This document shows, piece by piece, positions 1 to 7,648 of a stretch of 64,000 nucleotides of DNA. A model generated the notes under the pieces. The model made no database searches. It saw nothing but the letters and a program-made list of their open reading frames with translations, and was not told the origin of the DNA. The stretch spans positions 62,001-126,000 of the forward strand of contig DDXB01000066.1 in the NCBI GenBank assembly GCA_002347405.1, in the 5' to 3' direction. Source of the DNA: Rhodocyclaceae bacterium UBA2271. GTDB lineage: Bacteria; Pseudomonadota; Gammaproteobacteria; Burkholderiales; Rhodocyclaceae. The translations under genes were made by a program, and so were the position numbers. Each line of letters begins with the position of its first letter. Position 1 is the stretch's first letter.

Positions 1-1696
1 AACAAGGGGAATGCGCGCCAAAGTTGTGGGTCACGTTGGCAACAAAGGTCTTGAAGTTATCCACTGCTTCGGCATGCACGCCAGGCCGGGCCCACCAGTG
101 CGCCGGATCGTTCAGCAGCCCGTTCAGCCGCCCAAGCTTTTCGAGTATGTCGGCATGCTGTGTGTTGTACTTTATTTGCATGTCTGCGCGCACGGCTTCC
201 AGGGTGGCGGCGATGGCAGCTGGCGCTGGTACCAGCCGCGGAAAGCCCTCTGCCGCCAGGCGCTCGATGGAAAACAGCATCACGTCGCCATGAAACTGGC
301 GTTCGAATTCATCGTGGAGGTCGATGGCGCCGGCTGCGGCAACGACGCCGGGACGAAACTCCGCCTGACCGGTGCTGTGCACCGTGCGCTTGTGCAGCAT
401 CGGCAGATTGGCGGAAACAAAGCGGGCGCCGATTTCCGATTTGACGATGCGCCCCAGCGTCGGGCCGGACATGCGCAGGCGCAGTGCGGCGAAGGGGATG
501 AAATACTTGAGTCCGCCGGGCCGGAACACATAATTGCCGGCATACACGGTGCGTGCCGCCTGTACCGAGCCCAGCGTGTCGGCGTAAACATAATGGGAAA
601 CCCGGGTCGGATGTTCGCCGTAAAAGAAACTTCCCAGCCGGCTGGCGAAGTGGGCGAAGCAGTCGGCTTCGCTGTGCGGGCCAGCGAGGGTACAGCGGTA
701 GCGATACGCTGCGACAGCAGCCCGAAAGCCGAACAGGTCGGCCATGTCATGGTAGGCGGCTTCACCTTCTGCATGGGTGTCAGCCAGATGATGCCGGCAG
801 TCGCAATCCGCGCTGCTGGCAGACATCTGCCGCAGGAAGGCGATGACATCTTCGAGGAAGTTGCCGGCCATGACGGCGGGGGAGACGGGCGGGTCGCCCA
901 CCACCTTGCCGGTCAGCACTTCGGCATCGGTCCGGGTGAAGATCTCGTCGAGGTAATGGAAGAAATTGACGGCGCAGACTTCCTGGTCGCCCTCTGCCGT
1001 GGCGACTTTCACCTTGAATTCCTGGTCGCTGTCGACGGAATAGAACAGCAACTGCTGGTCCGGCGCTTCAGCTGCCATCTCGTTGAGCTTGAGGTAGGCG
1101 ATGTTGCGCATCACCGCCTGGCCCTTGTGCCCGAAATTGCCGTCGGCCCCGGGCTGGCAGGTGCCGAGAATCCGCACCAGTTCCGGCGCGGGGTGATTGT
1201 CTGCAGTCAGTGACTGCAGCAGGTCAAGCTGCTCGGCGGGGCCGAAGTGGATGGCATTCAGGCCGTGGCGGTTGAAATAGCGCGCCAGTTCGCGGTGCCA
1301 GGCGATGCTGCTGGCGTTGCGGCTGTCATCGGCAATCAGCACGGCGATCTTCTGGTAGCCGCCATTGCCCACGCCACTATTGCCGCCGTAGCCAAAGGCC
1401 TGGCATTGTTCGAGCAGGCTGCCCAGGCAGGCCTGGAGATGCTGCGGGCGGTCTGCCACCGGGATCACAATGACGAACTTGTGGCGTGTATCCTTTTCGG
1501 GGCGACGTTGCTCGGCGAGCAGCTGTTCGAGCCGGCGAAACGCCGCTTGGTAGGGTTCCAGCAATGATTCGTTGAGCGTGCCGCCCGCCCACAGATCCTG
1601 TTCGATGGCGGCGATAGTGGCACGCTGCGCCGCGAGTGCGGTGGTCGCCGCGTCAGAAGCGGGGTCAGCGACCCGACAGGTAGCTTGGTAAGACAT
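1..1696 (-). CDS. Glycosyltransferase-like protein, C-terminus beyond window
   Basis: An uninterrupted minus-strand frame of 565 codons runs from an ATG at 1696 off the left edge, so the C-terminus is missing. Residues about 50-125 look like the start of a GT-A/GT2 fold: a beta strand (HKFVIVIPVADRPQHLQACL), then a YQKIAVLIADDS strand. A DxD-like DSD follows in FYSVDSDQEFKV near residue 190. Later segments GNYVFRPGGLKYF and RMSGPTLGRI resemble acceptor-side motifs of such enzymes. Its first 32 bases overlap the 3' end of the TPP enzyme gene in another frame, which suggests translational coupling. The substrate cannot be told. The frame reads as real protein throughout; the family call is an inference. 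Confidence 0.6.
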   Translation of the reverse strand, partial: MSYQATCRVADPASDAATTALAAQRATIAAIEQDLWAGGTLNESLLEPYQAAFRRLEQLLAEQRRPEKDTRHKFVIVIPVADRPQHLQACLGSLLEQCQAFGYGGNSGVGNGGYQKIAVLIADDSRNASSIAWHRELARYFNRHGLNAIHFGPAEQLDLLQSLTADNHPAPELVRILGTCQPGADGNFGHKGQAVMRNIAYLKLNEMAAEAPDQQLLFYSVDSDQEFKVKVATAEGDQEVCAVNFFHYLDEIFTRTDAEVLTGKVVGDPPVSPAVMAGNFLEDVIAFLRQMSASSADCDCRHHLADTHAEGEAAYHDMADLFGFRAAVAAYRYRCTLAGPHSEADCFAHFASRLGSFFYGEHPTRVSHYVYADTLGSVQAARTVYAGNYVFRPGGLKYFIPFAALRLRMSGPTLGRIVKSEIGARFVSANLPMLHKRTVHSTGQAEFRPGVVAAAGAIDLHDEFERQFHGDVMLFSIERLAAEGFPRLVPAPAAIAATLEAVRADMQIKYNTQHADILEKLGRLNGLLNDPAHWWARPGVHAEAVDNFKTFVANVTHNFGAHSPC

Positions 1697-3371
1697 TTTT
1701 ATCCAGCATGATTTCGATGAGGTTGATTGAACCGGCGAGATCGGCGCGGGCAAACAAGGCGTCGACGTCGGCCACGCAGTCGACCTTCCAGTGGTTGATG
1801 CCAAACGACTGGGCGAGCAACTGGTAATCGGGATTCACGAAGTCGCAATCGATCAAGCGGCCACCATAGAGTTGCTGCTGGTTCTTGCGGATCAGCCCCA
1901 TGCTGGCATTGTTCAATACGACCGCGTTGATCGGGATGGCGTAGTTTACGGCGGTCATCAGCTCCATGCAGCACATCTGGAAGCCGCCGTCGCCAAGAAT
2001 GGCAAAGGTGGGGCTTGTCGGGTTGCCATTGGCGCTGACGGCAAAACGCCCGCCGATGGCGGCCGGAATGGCATGGCCGAGTGAGGAAATGCCCGAATTC
2101 GGGAAATAGTGGTTGCCGGGCAAGATCTTGAGGAAGTGCTGGGCAAAGATGATGTTGTCGTCAAAAATCTGCACATCCTGTGCAAAGTGGGCAGCGAGCT
2201 GCTTGAAGAAGTGCTCGATCAGCGGAAACTGTTTTCCGCTGTCGCCGCTGCCCGTGGCCGTATCTGCTGTCGCACCAGTCATTTGCCGCAGGCGGGCGAG
2301 GTTGTCGAGATTTTTCCGGTTTGCCCCGTGCTGCTCGACGTATTCGAGCACGCCATGCAACACCTCATGGATGTCGGCGTGGATGGCGAGGTCGGCGCGG
2401 AACACCTTTTCCAGTTGGGCGGGGTCGTTATCAACCTGGGCGACCTGTTTGTCGGCCAACAGTTTGGCGTCCCACATGTGGCTGGTGCGTTCGTTGAATC
2501 CCGCACCGAGGAAGATCACCAGGTCGGCGTGATCAACGATATAGCGGTAGGCTTGGCCGTTCGAGGTAACGCCCAGGCAGCCGAGTGACAACTCGCCGTC
2601 CTCGCCGATGACGCCCTTGCCTTTCAGGCTGGTGGCCACCGGGATGCCCAGGCGGTCGCTCAGTTCGGCGACGGCTTGCTGGGCGCCGGAGCGGATGCAG
2701 CCATAGCCCGCGACGATGACGGGATGGCGTGCCGCCGCAATCAATTGCGCGAGCTCATCGGTTGGCGAAAGTAATTTGCTCGCAACCCGGCTGGCAGCAG
2801 CACGGCGCGCGGCCGAAAAGTTGATGTTGTCGAGCAGGTCAGCCTCGACCATTTCCTTCTGGATGTTGTAGGGGAAGCTGAGCAATACCGGTCCCGAGTT
2901 GGCTGCCAGCAGGATCCGCGCCGCCTGGTTCAACACCTGGGCAAGGTAATCGGTGCGTTCGATAACCTTGTGATAGCGGGTAATGCCTTTGAACAGGGCG
3001 GTCTGGTCGATGGTGCCGCCCTCGCCCGAGCTTTCCTGTAGCCCGCCCTTGCCGAAGATGTAGGTCGGCGTTTCGCCGGTGATGATCAGGATCGGCTGCC
3101 GGTCCGCGTAGGCGCTGGCAATGCCGGTGACCAGGTTGGTGGCACCGGGACCGGCGGTAGTGATGCAGGCGGCCACGCCACCCGTAACGCGGGCATAGCC
3201 ACTCGCCATGAAGGCGGCGCCCTGCTCGTGCTTGACCAGCACGCTCTTGATCCGCGAATCGTAGAGGCAATCGTAGACCGGCAGGATGTGGGCGCCGGGC
3301 ATGCCGAAGACATGGGCAATGCCAAGACGCTCCATGAACCTGACGATGAGTTCACTGACGGCAATCTTCAT
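1665..3371 (-). CDS. Acetolactate synthase-like thiamine-diphosphate enzyme
   Basis: 568 residues from the ATG at 3371; an in-frame upstream extension has no family similarity. The protein has the three-domain layout of the IlvB/POX family. The PYR domain carries the catalytic glutamate (LVKHEQGAAFMASGYARVTG, near residue 50). A central domain binds the nucleotide in flavin-dependent relatives. The PP domain has the ThDP motif GDGGFQMCCMEL ending in LNNASMGLIRK near residue 480. Such enzymes decarboxylate 2-oxo acids and ligate or release the aldehyde. No IlvN-type regulatory subunit is adjacent and the C-terminal part departs from housekeeping IlvB, so a specialised 2-oxoacid decarboxylase or synthase is more likely than valine biosynthesis. 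It overlaps the downstream glycosyltransferase-like gene, which hints at a shared pathway. Confidence 0.8.
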   Translation of the reverse strand: MKIAVSELIVRFMERLGIAHVFGMPGAHILPVYDCLYDSRIKSVLVKHEQGAAFMASGYARVTGGVAACITTAGPGATNLVTGIASAYADRQPILIITGETPTYIFGKGGLQESSGEGGTIDQTALFKGITRYHKVIERTDYLAQVLNQAARILLAANSGPVLLSFPYNIQKEMVEADLLDNINFSAARRAAASRVASKLLSPTDELAQLIAAARHPVIVAGYGCIRSGAQQAVAELSDRLGIPVATSLKGKGVIGEDGELSLGCLGVTSNGQAYRYIVDHADLVIFLGAGFNERTSHMWDAKLLADKQVAQVDNDPAQLEKVFRADLAIHADIHEVLHGVLEYVEQHGANRKNLDNLARLRQMTGATADTATGSGDSGKQFPLIEHFFKQLAAHFAQDVQIFDDNIIFAQHFLKILPGNHYFPNSGISSLGHAIPAAIGGRFAVSANGNPTSPTFAILGDGGFQMCCMELMTAVNYAIPINAVVLNNASMGLIRKNQQQLYGGRLIDCDFVNPDYQLLAQSFGINHWKVDCVADVDALFARADLAGSINLIEIMLDKNVLPSYLSGR

Positions 3372-3553
3372 TTCAATCCAAAAGCAATAAGCTGCACGCC
3401 GCCACCCGGTTGCTGGCGGTGCTCTGCAAACCGGGCGATTTGAGCATAAACCGGGCCGCAGCGGAACTCCCACATTGATTCACCGCGCTGGCGCAAGTGG
3501 TGTTTCCCCGCCGTGAACCATGGATGAGACATCGGTAGCAGCAGGGAACCGCC

Positions 3554-3582
3554 TTGCAATTTCACTGAAATAAGCCTATCCA
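3554..3582 (+). promoter_or_regulatory. Candidate promoter of the hsp20 gene
   Basis: TTGCAA, a 17-base spacer and TATCCA stand about 35 bases upstream of the small heat-shock gene. Read as CTTGCAA with CCTATC, the same region also partly fits a sigma-32 promoter, which would suit the product. Position and motif only; no direct evidence. Confidence 0.35.
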
Positions 3583-3616
3583 GTGATTGTGGGAATTCGA
3601 AGGAAGGAGAGACATC

Positions 3617-4030
3617 ATGAACCCGCTGATTCGCCAGGATCCGTTGGATGATTTTTTCCGGGGTTTCTTTGTCCGCCCGGTGGAGTATGGGGCTGCAGGC
3701 GAGGCGCCTGCCATCAAGATTGATGTGAAGGATCAGAGCGGCGCTTTTCTGGTCCATGCCGAGATGCCCGGTATCAAGAAGGAGGATATCCATGTCAGCA
3801 TCGACGGCCCGGTTGTATCGATCACTGCGGAACGCAAGCAGGAGAAGGACGAGAAGGAGGGTGAGCGTATCGTGCGGATGGAACGTTACTTCGGCAAGGT
3901 ATCGCGCAGCTTCCAGCTTGGTCAGGATATTGATGACAGCAAGGCCAGCGCCAAATTCAGCGATGGCGTGCTGGAACTGACCTTGCCGAAGAAGGAGGCT
4001 ACGCAATCCAGGCGCCTGAACATAGACTGA
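3617..4030 (+). CDS. Small heat shock protein, Hsp20/alpha-crystallin family
   Basis: 137 residues, the normal size for bacterial class A small heat-shock proteins. A strong Shine-Dalgarno (AAGGAAGGAGA) eight bases upstream fixes the ATG at 3617. The alpha-crystallin domain spans about residues 38-137. It opens with IKIDVKDQSGAFLVHAEMPG, contains the ERYFGKVSRSFQL strand and ends with the hallmark FSDGVLELTLPKKE. There is no C-terminal I-x-I/V motif beyond RRLNID. The protein would act as an ATP-independent holdase for unfolding proteins. It appears monocistronic between the divergent TPP gene and argB. Confidence 0.93.
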   Translation: MNPLIRQDPLDDFFRGFFVRPVEYGAAGEAPAIKIDVKDQSGAFLVHAEMPGIKKEDIHVSIDGPVVSITAERKQEKDEKEGERIVRMERYFGKVSRSFQLGQDIDDSKASAKFSDGVLELTLPKKEATQSRRLNID

Positions 4031-4036
4031 GGCGGC

Positions 4037-4059
4037 AAAGTCGGCGCTGGCAGGACGGC
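4037..4059 (-). repeat. Repeat family A copy, intergenic
   Basis: AAAGTCGGCGCTGG followed by caggacggc: an inverted copy of the family A core (GCCGTCCCGCCAGCGCCGAC plus T run). It lies six bases after the hsp20 stop codon and before argB. Confidence 0.75.
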
Positions 4060-4100
4060 GGCAGTAGAATTGCCGCCGTCTTTCTTCTCCCGTTGATGCC

Positions 4101-4985
4101 ATGACCGAAACCCTGCCCGCCGCCACCAAAGCCCATATCCTGGGCGAAGCGCTACCCTACATCCAGCGCTTCTTCGATAAGACCATTGTCATCAAATATG
4201 GCGGCAACGCCATGACCGAGCCGCGGCTGCAGGAAGGTTTCGCGCGCGATGTGGTGCTCCTGAAGCTGGTCGGCATGAACCCGGTGGTGGTGCACGGCGG
4301 CGGCCCGCAGATCGAGGACATGTTGAAGCGCCTCGGCAAACAGGGCACGTTCATCCAGGGCATGCGCGTGACCGATGCGGAGACCATGGATATCGTCGAG
4401 ATGGTGCTCGGCGGCCAGGTGAACAAGGAGATCGTCGCCCTCATCAACCAGCATGGCGGCAAGGCCGTGGGGCTGACCGGCCAGGATGGCAACTTCATTC
4501 GCGCCCACAAGCTGATGTTGCCCAACAAGGACAAGCCCGAAGAAATGATCGACATTGGCCAGGTTGGCGAGATCACCTCGATCGATCCGTCGCTGATCTC
4601 CTTCCTCGACACCGGCGATTTCATTCCGGTCATCGCACCCATCGGCGTTGGTTCGAAGGGTGAAACCTACAATATCAACGCCGACGTGGTTGCGGGCAAG
4701 ATCGCCGAGGTGCTCGGTGCCGAGAAGCTGGTGTTGCTGACCAACACCCCCGGGGTGCTCAACAAGGCCGGCGAACTGCTGACGGGTGTCACGCCGAAAG
4801 AAATCGATGCCATGGTCGCCGACGGTACGCTGTCCGGCGGCATGCTGCCGAAAATCGGTTCGGCGCTCGACGCCGCCAGAAGCGGCGTGCGCAGCGTGCA
4901 TATCATCGATGGCCGCGTCGAACACGCGCTGCTGCTGGAGATCCTGACCGATCAGGGTGTGGGTACGCTGATCAAATCGAAGTAG
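4101..4985 (+). CDS. argB: Acetylglutamate kinase
   Basis: 294 residues, typical for ArgB. It phosphorylates N-acetylglutamate in arginine biosynthesis, in the cytoplasm. The amino acid kinase fold is clear: the N-terminal VIKYGGNAM phosphate loop near residue 33, the glycine loop VVVHGGGPQI near 62, and the substrate loop VGLTGQDGNFIRA near 122. Further on are NINADVVAGKIAEVLGAEKL near 195 and the C-terminal GGMLPKIGSALDA. The R-V-T-D segment after FIQGMRVTDAETM is also standard. It is followed by a terminator-like hairpin and then slmA, an arrangement common in Betaproteobacteria. Confidence 0.97.
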   Translation: MTETLPAATKAHILGEALPYIQRFFDKTIVIKYGGNAMTEPRLQEGFARDVVLLKLVGMNPVVVHGGGPQIEDMLKRLGKQGTFIQGMRVTDAETMDIVEMVLGGQVNKEIVALINQHGGKAVGLTGQDGNFIRAHKLMLPNKDKPEEMIDIGQVGEITSIDPSLISFLDTGDFIPVIAPIGVGSKGETYNINADVVAGKIAEVLGAEKLVLLTNTPGVLNKAGELLTGVTPKEIDAMVADGTLSGGMLPKIGSALDAARSGVRSVHIIDGRVEHALLLEILTDQGVGTLIKSK

Positions 4986-5003
4986 GGGCCCGCCCACCCC
5001 CAG

Positions 5004-5035
5004 CCCCTCCCGCGCGGGAGGGGCGACTGTTTTTT
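5004..5035 (+). terminator. Terminator-like palindrome after argB
   Basis: A perfect ten-base palindrome CCCCTCCCGC/GCGGGAGGGG is followed after six bases by a six-base T run. Similar GC hairpins in related sequence occur near 47400 and 14500, so this terminator sits inside a dispersed repeat. Confidence 0.6.
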
Positions 5036-5691
5036 GCCTACGGCCGCCGCTACGCGGCTTAACGCCGGCACTGCCGGCATTAGCCTACGCCGCAACGGCG
5101 CGACTACGTCGCTTGTTGTCGCTGCGCTCGTCTGTTACGGGGAGCTCCCGTTCATGCATGGGGGCGGATTGTGTGCGATAAAGCCGCATCTCGCTTCGCG
5201 AGACCAGTCTTCGACTGTCCTGCGGCCTGCGGCCTGGTGGCTGGCGCCGCGTGCCGCGTTTGCTTGGCAGCCCTCTCCCTCAATCCCTCTCCCGCAAGCG
5301 GGAGAGGGAAGCTATCTGCCTCCTCTCTCCCGCTGGGAGAGAGGTCGGGAGAGAGGGATTGGCCCGGCGGCGCGACTGCAGCAGTGTGTTTTTCTCCCCT
5401 TTCTCCTAGCGGGAAAGGGGCCGGGGGAAAGGGGGAGCCAGCAGAATGCCATTGGCCCGTTTGCGGGCCAATGGCGGCCCGGCGGCAAGGCTATCGGGGT
5501 AGGGAAATGTCGGCGCTGGTGGGACGGCGCGTTATTCCGCCGCCCCACCAGCGCCGACTTTTGACTGCCTGAGTTTCTGCCTACTTAGGAAAAAGGGTGC
5601 CAGCGAGCGCCCACTTACGCTGTCGAGTGTATAGAATCACCGCCTGACATTTGTTGGCCGTTCCTCGTTGGGGCGGCCCTGCGGAGGCACC
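5036..5691. repeat. argB-slmA gap: mosaic of dispersed repeats
   Basis: I see no gene in these 650 bases. They are built of repeats found elsewhere. 5036-5090 (CCTACGGCC...GCGGCTTAACGCCGGC) recurs near 47450. 5172-5237 is a copy of the element found in comF (about 13680-13750) and in the bioC 5' region. 5248-5370 is an about 120-base element whose nearly identical inverted copy lies at 14143-14263. 5505-5562 is a long hairpin made of two facing family A cores. Open frames across this stretch have no recognisable protein and follow the repeats, so I do not call them. Confidence 0.75.
5505..5562. repeat. Family A inverted pair forming a long hairpin
   Basis: GTCGGCGCTGGTGGG and CCCACCAGCGCCGAC face each other across about 18 bases and extend outward into A and T runs. 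It could act as a bidirectional terminator. Confidence 0.75.
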
Positions 5692-6264
5692 ATGACTCAA
5701 GCCGGCGAGCGCAAGCTACAGATTCTGCAAACCATTGCCACCATGCTGGAGAATCCGGCGGGTGAAAAGATCACCACGGCCGCCCTGGCGGCACGGCTGG
5801 AGGTTTCCGAGGCAGCGCTCTACCGTCACTTTCCAAGCAAGGCGCGCATGTTCGAGGGGCTGATAGAGTTCATCGAGACCGCGCTGTTTTCGGTGGTCGG
5901 CCAGATCGCTGCCGCCGAAGAACATGGACTGCGTCAGGTCGAACTGATGCTGGCCGCGACACTGCGCTTCGCCGGCAAGAATCGCGGCCTCGCCCGTGTC
6001 ATGATCGGCGATGCCCTCGTGCACGAGAATCCGCGTTTGCAGGCGCGCATCAACCAGCTGTTCGAGCGGCTGGAGGCCTCGCTCAAACAGGCTTTGAAGA
6101 TTGCCGTGGCGCAAGGGGCGCTGCCGGCAACGCACGATGTCACGGCGCATGCCGATCTGCTGGTATGCCATGTATTGGGCAGGCTGCATCGCTTCGTCAA
6201 GAGCGGCTTCAAGGACGATCCGCTGGCACTCTGGGCAGCGCAAAAACCGCTATTGCTGGGGTGA
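5692..6264 (+). CDS. slmA: Nucleoid occlusion factor SlmA, TetR family
   Basis: 190 residues, starting at the ATG at 5692 behind GGAGG; an earlier in-frame start at 5668 lacks homology. The N-terminal TetR helix-turn-helix is ITTAALAARLEVSEAALYRH, and FPSKARMFEGLIEF follows. These match SlmA rather than efflux repressors. SlmA binds DNA sites scattered over the chromosome and blocks FtsZ ring assembly over the nucleoid. Neighbourhood with argB supports the call. It appears monocistronic. Confidence 0.88.
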   Translation: MTQAGERKLQILQTIATMLENPAGEKITTAALAARLEVSEAALYRHFPSKARMFEGLIEFIETALFSVVGQIAAAEEHGLRQVELMLAATLRFAGKNRGLARVMIGDALVHENPRLQARINQLFERLEASLKQALKIAVAQGALPATHDVTAHADLLVCHVLGRLHRFVKSGFKDDPLALWAAQKPLLLG

Positions 6265-6265
6265 T

Positions 6266-6420
6266 GGCACCCGCCCCCCTTCACCCTCCTCACGGAGGAT
6301 TCGAAACGGCGCGCTGCGCGCGAATATCACGGGGTGCGTGGATCAGGCGTGGGTGCGGATTGCGCCTGGCGGCGCGTGCCGCGTTTGCCTGGGACGGCCC
6401 GGCGCAAAACGCCGCGTGTT
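6266..6420. repeat. Composite intergenic repeat between slmA and hemB
   Basis: The sequence runs from a GC hairpin (CACCCTCCTCACGGAGGATTC) through CGCGCTGCGCGCGAATATCA into GCGTGCCGCGTTTGCCTGGG. The same order of modules occurs at 14340-14420, 25010-25150 and 12180-12250. No gene is visible. It separates two convergent genes and may terminate both. Confidence 0.7.
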
Positions 6421-6423
6421 TCT

Positions 6424-7431
6424 TTACGTTAACAATTCCGCGGCTTCCAGAGCGAAGTAGGTCAGTATCCCGTCCGCGCCGGCGCGCTTGAAGGCCAGCA
6501 AAGCCTCCATCATCACCGCGTCGTGGGCCAGCCAGCCGTTGGCCGCCGCGGCCTTCAGCATCGCGTATTCGCCGCTGACCTGGTAGGCGTAGGTTGGCAC
6601 GCCGAATTCATCTTTCACGCGCCGCACGATGTCGAGATAGGGCATGCCCGGCTTGACCATCACCATGTCGGCGCCTTCGGCGATGTCGAGCGCCACCTCG
6701 CGCAGGGCCTCGTCGGAATTGGCGGGGTCCATCTGGTAGGTGTATTTGTTGCCCTTGCCGAGGTTGCCGCTGGAACCGACCGCATCGCGGAAGGGGCCAT
6801 AAAAGCTCGAGGCATACTTCGCCGAATAGGCGAGGATGCGGGTATGAATCAGCTTTTTGGCGTCCAGCGTCGCGCGGATCACGCCGATCCGGCCGTCCAT
6901 CATGTCCGAGGGTGCCACCACATCGGCACCGGCCTGCGCGTGGGTGAGCGCCTGCTGCGCCAGTGCTGCCAGTGTTTCGTCGTTCATCACATAGCCGTCC
7001 GGATCGTTCGGATCGATCAATCCGTCCTGGCCATGGCTGGTGTAAGGGTCGAGCGCCACGTCGGTGATGACGCCCAGTTCGGGGAACTCTTTCTTCAAGC
7101 GCGCAACGACGGTCGGTGCCAGGCCGTCCGGATTCCAGGCTTCCTCGGCGCCAAGGCTCTTCCGCGCGGCATCGATCACCGGAAACAGGGCCAGCGCCGG
7201 AATACCGAGCTTCAGTGCACGCTCGGCGACGGGCAGCAGGCGATCCAGGCTGACGCGCTCGACGCCTGGCATCGAGGCAACCTGCTCGGTACGTCCGCTC
7301 CCTTCCAGGACGAAAACCGGATAAATCAGATCGGCTGCAGACAGCGCCGACTCGCGCATCAGGCGGCGGGAAAAATCGTCGCGACGCATGCGGCGCATGC
7401 GTGTGCCGGGAAATACACCTTTAATAATCAT
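6424..7431 (-). CDS. hemB: Delta-aminolevulinic acid dehydratase (porphobilinogen synthase)
   Basis: 335 residues from the ATG at 7431; the upstream TTG is not needed. It condenses two 5-aminolevulinates to porphobilinogen in heme synthesis. Both active-site lysines are present: RILAYSAKYASSFYGPFRDA near residue 195 and MVMVKPGMPYLD near 250. The metal loop reads DVALDPYTSHGQDG, with Ala and Asp where zinc enzymes have cysteines, so this is the magnesium/potassium type seen in Pseudomonas and many Betaproteobacteria. It starts just beside a divergent small-RNA promoter. Confidence 0.97.
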   Translation of the reverse strand: MIIKGVFPGTRMRRMRRDDFSRRLMRESALSAADLIYPVFVLEGSGRTEQVASMPGVERVSLDRLLPVAERALKLGIPALALFPVIDAARKSLGAEEAWNPDGLAPTVVARLKKEFPELGVITDVALDPYTSHGQDGLIDPNDPDGYVMNDETLAALAQQALTHAQAGADVVAPSDMMDGRIGVIRATLDAKKLIHTRILAYSAKYASSFYGPFRDAVGSSGNLGKGNKYTYQMDPANSDEALREVALDIAEGADMVMVKPGMPYLDIVRRVKDEFGVPTYAYQVSGEYAMLKAAAANGWLAHDAVMMEALLAFKRAGADGILTYFALEAAELLT

Positions 7432-7465
7432 GGTCTTGGCTTTCAAGAACGGCGTTAAAAAATAC

Positions 7466-7493
7466 TTGAACTTATTTGTCGAATACCTATCAT
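7466..7493 (+). promoter_or_regulatory. Candidate promoter of the sRNA
   Basis: TTGAAC, 16 bases, then TATCAT, in an AT-rich island between hemB and the CT-rich RNA region. A start about seven bases downstream falls at 7500-7501, right at the first hairpin. Confidence 0.55.
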
Positions 7494-7499
7494 ATTAAG

Positions 7500-7608
7500 C
7501 GGAGGGTGTTGAATCCTCCCCCGTCCTCCCTCCCTGGGCGGGTGCTCCGGTGCTTATCGGAGCATTAAGCTCCCGGCTTTATCCCCTTTGGCCGGGAGCT
7601 TTTTCTTT
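7500..7608 (+). ncRNA. Candidate trans-acting small RNA convergent with engB
   Basis: An about 109-nt transcript is predicted between the promoter at 7466-7493 and a textbook terminator. It would fold into three hairpins. The first is GGAGG/CCTCC at 7501-7519. A perfect seven-base stem TGCTCCG/CGGAGCA lies about 7543-7564. The terminator stem is AGCTCCCGGC/GCCGGGAGCT at 7568-7600 and is followed by TTTTCTTTT. Between hairpins lies a CU-rich single strand with several CCUCC motifs, complementary to Shine-Dalgarno sequences. In enterobacteria spf (Spot 42), and in Pseudomonas ersA, lies downstream of and convergent with engB/yihA; this candidate has the same position and orientation. No open reading frame fits. 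Homology to Spot 42 is not claimed. Confidence 0.65.
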
Positions 7609-7609
7609 T
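7568..7609 (+). terminator. Intrinsic terminator of the sRNA
   Basis: A ten-base perfect stem AGCTCCCGGC/GCCGGGAGCT with a 13-base loop is followed by TTTTCTTTT. Confidence 0.85.
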
Positions 7610-7646
7610 GCAGCTTTGCTGCAAAAGAAAAAGCTCCCAGAGGAGC
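7594..7646. terminator. engB terminator facing the sRNA terminator; 21-bp palindrome
   Basis: On the minus strand, directly after the engB stop, GCTCC-tctg-GGAGC is followed by TTTTTCTTTT (plus positions 7646 down to 7623). The T tracts of this and the sRNA terminator are the two arms of a perfect 21-base inverted repeat (7594-7614 and 7618-7638, loop TTT). Two convergent transcripts thus end within the same 50 bases. Confidence 0.75.
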
Positions 7647-7648
7647 CA

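Noticed and set aside
11..1213. Long plus-strand open frame of 400 codons
   Set aside because: It lies opposite a minus-strand frame that reads as a coherent protein through the whole segment, and its own sequence has no family features; typical high-GC antisense frame.
5034..5572. Plus-strand frames between argB and slmA
   Set aside because: They consist of dispersed repeats and translate to low-complexity sequence with no ribosome site.
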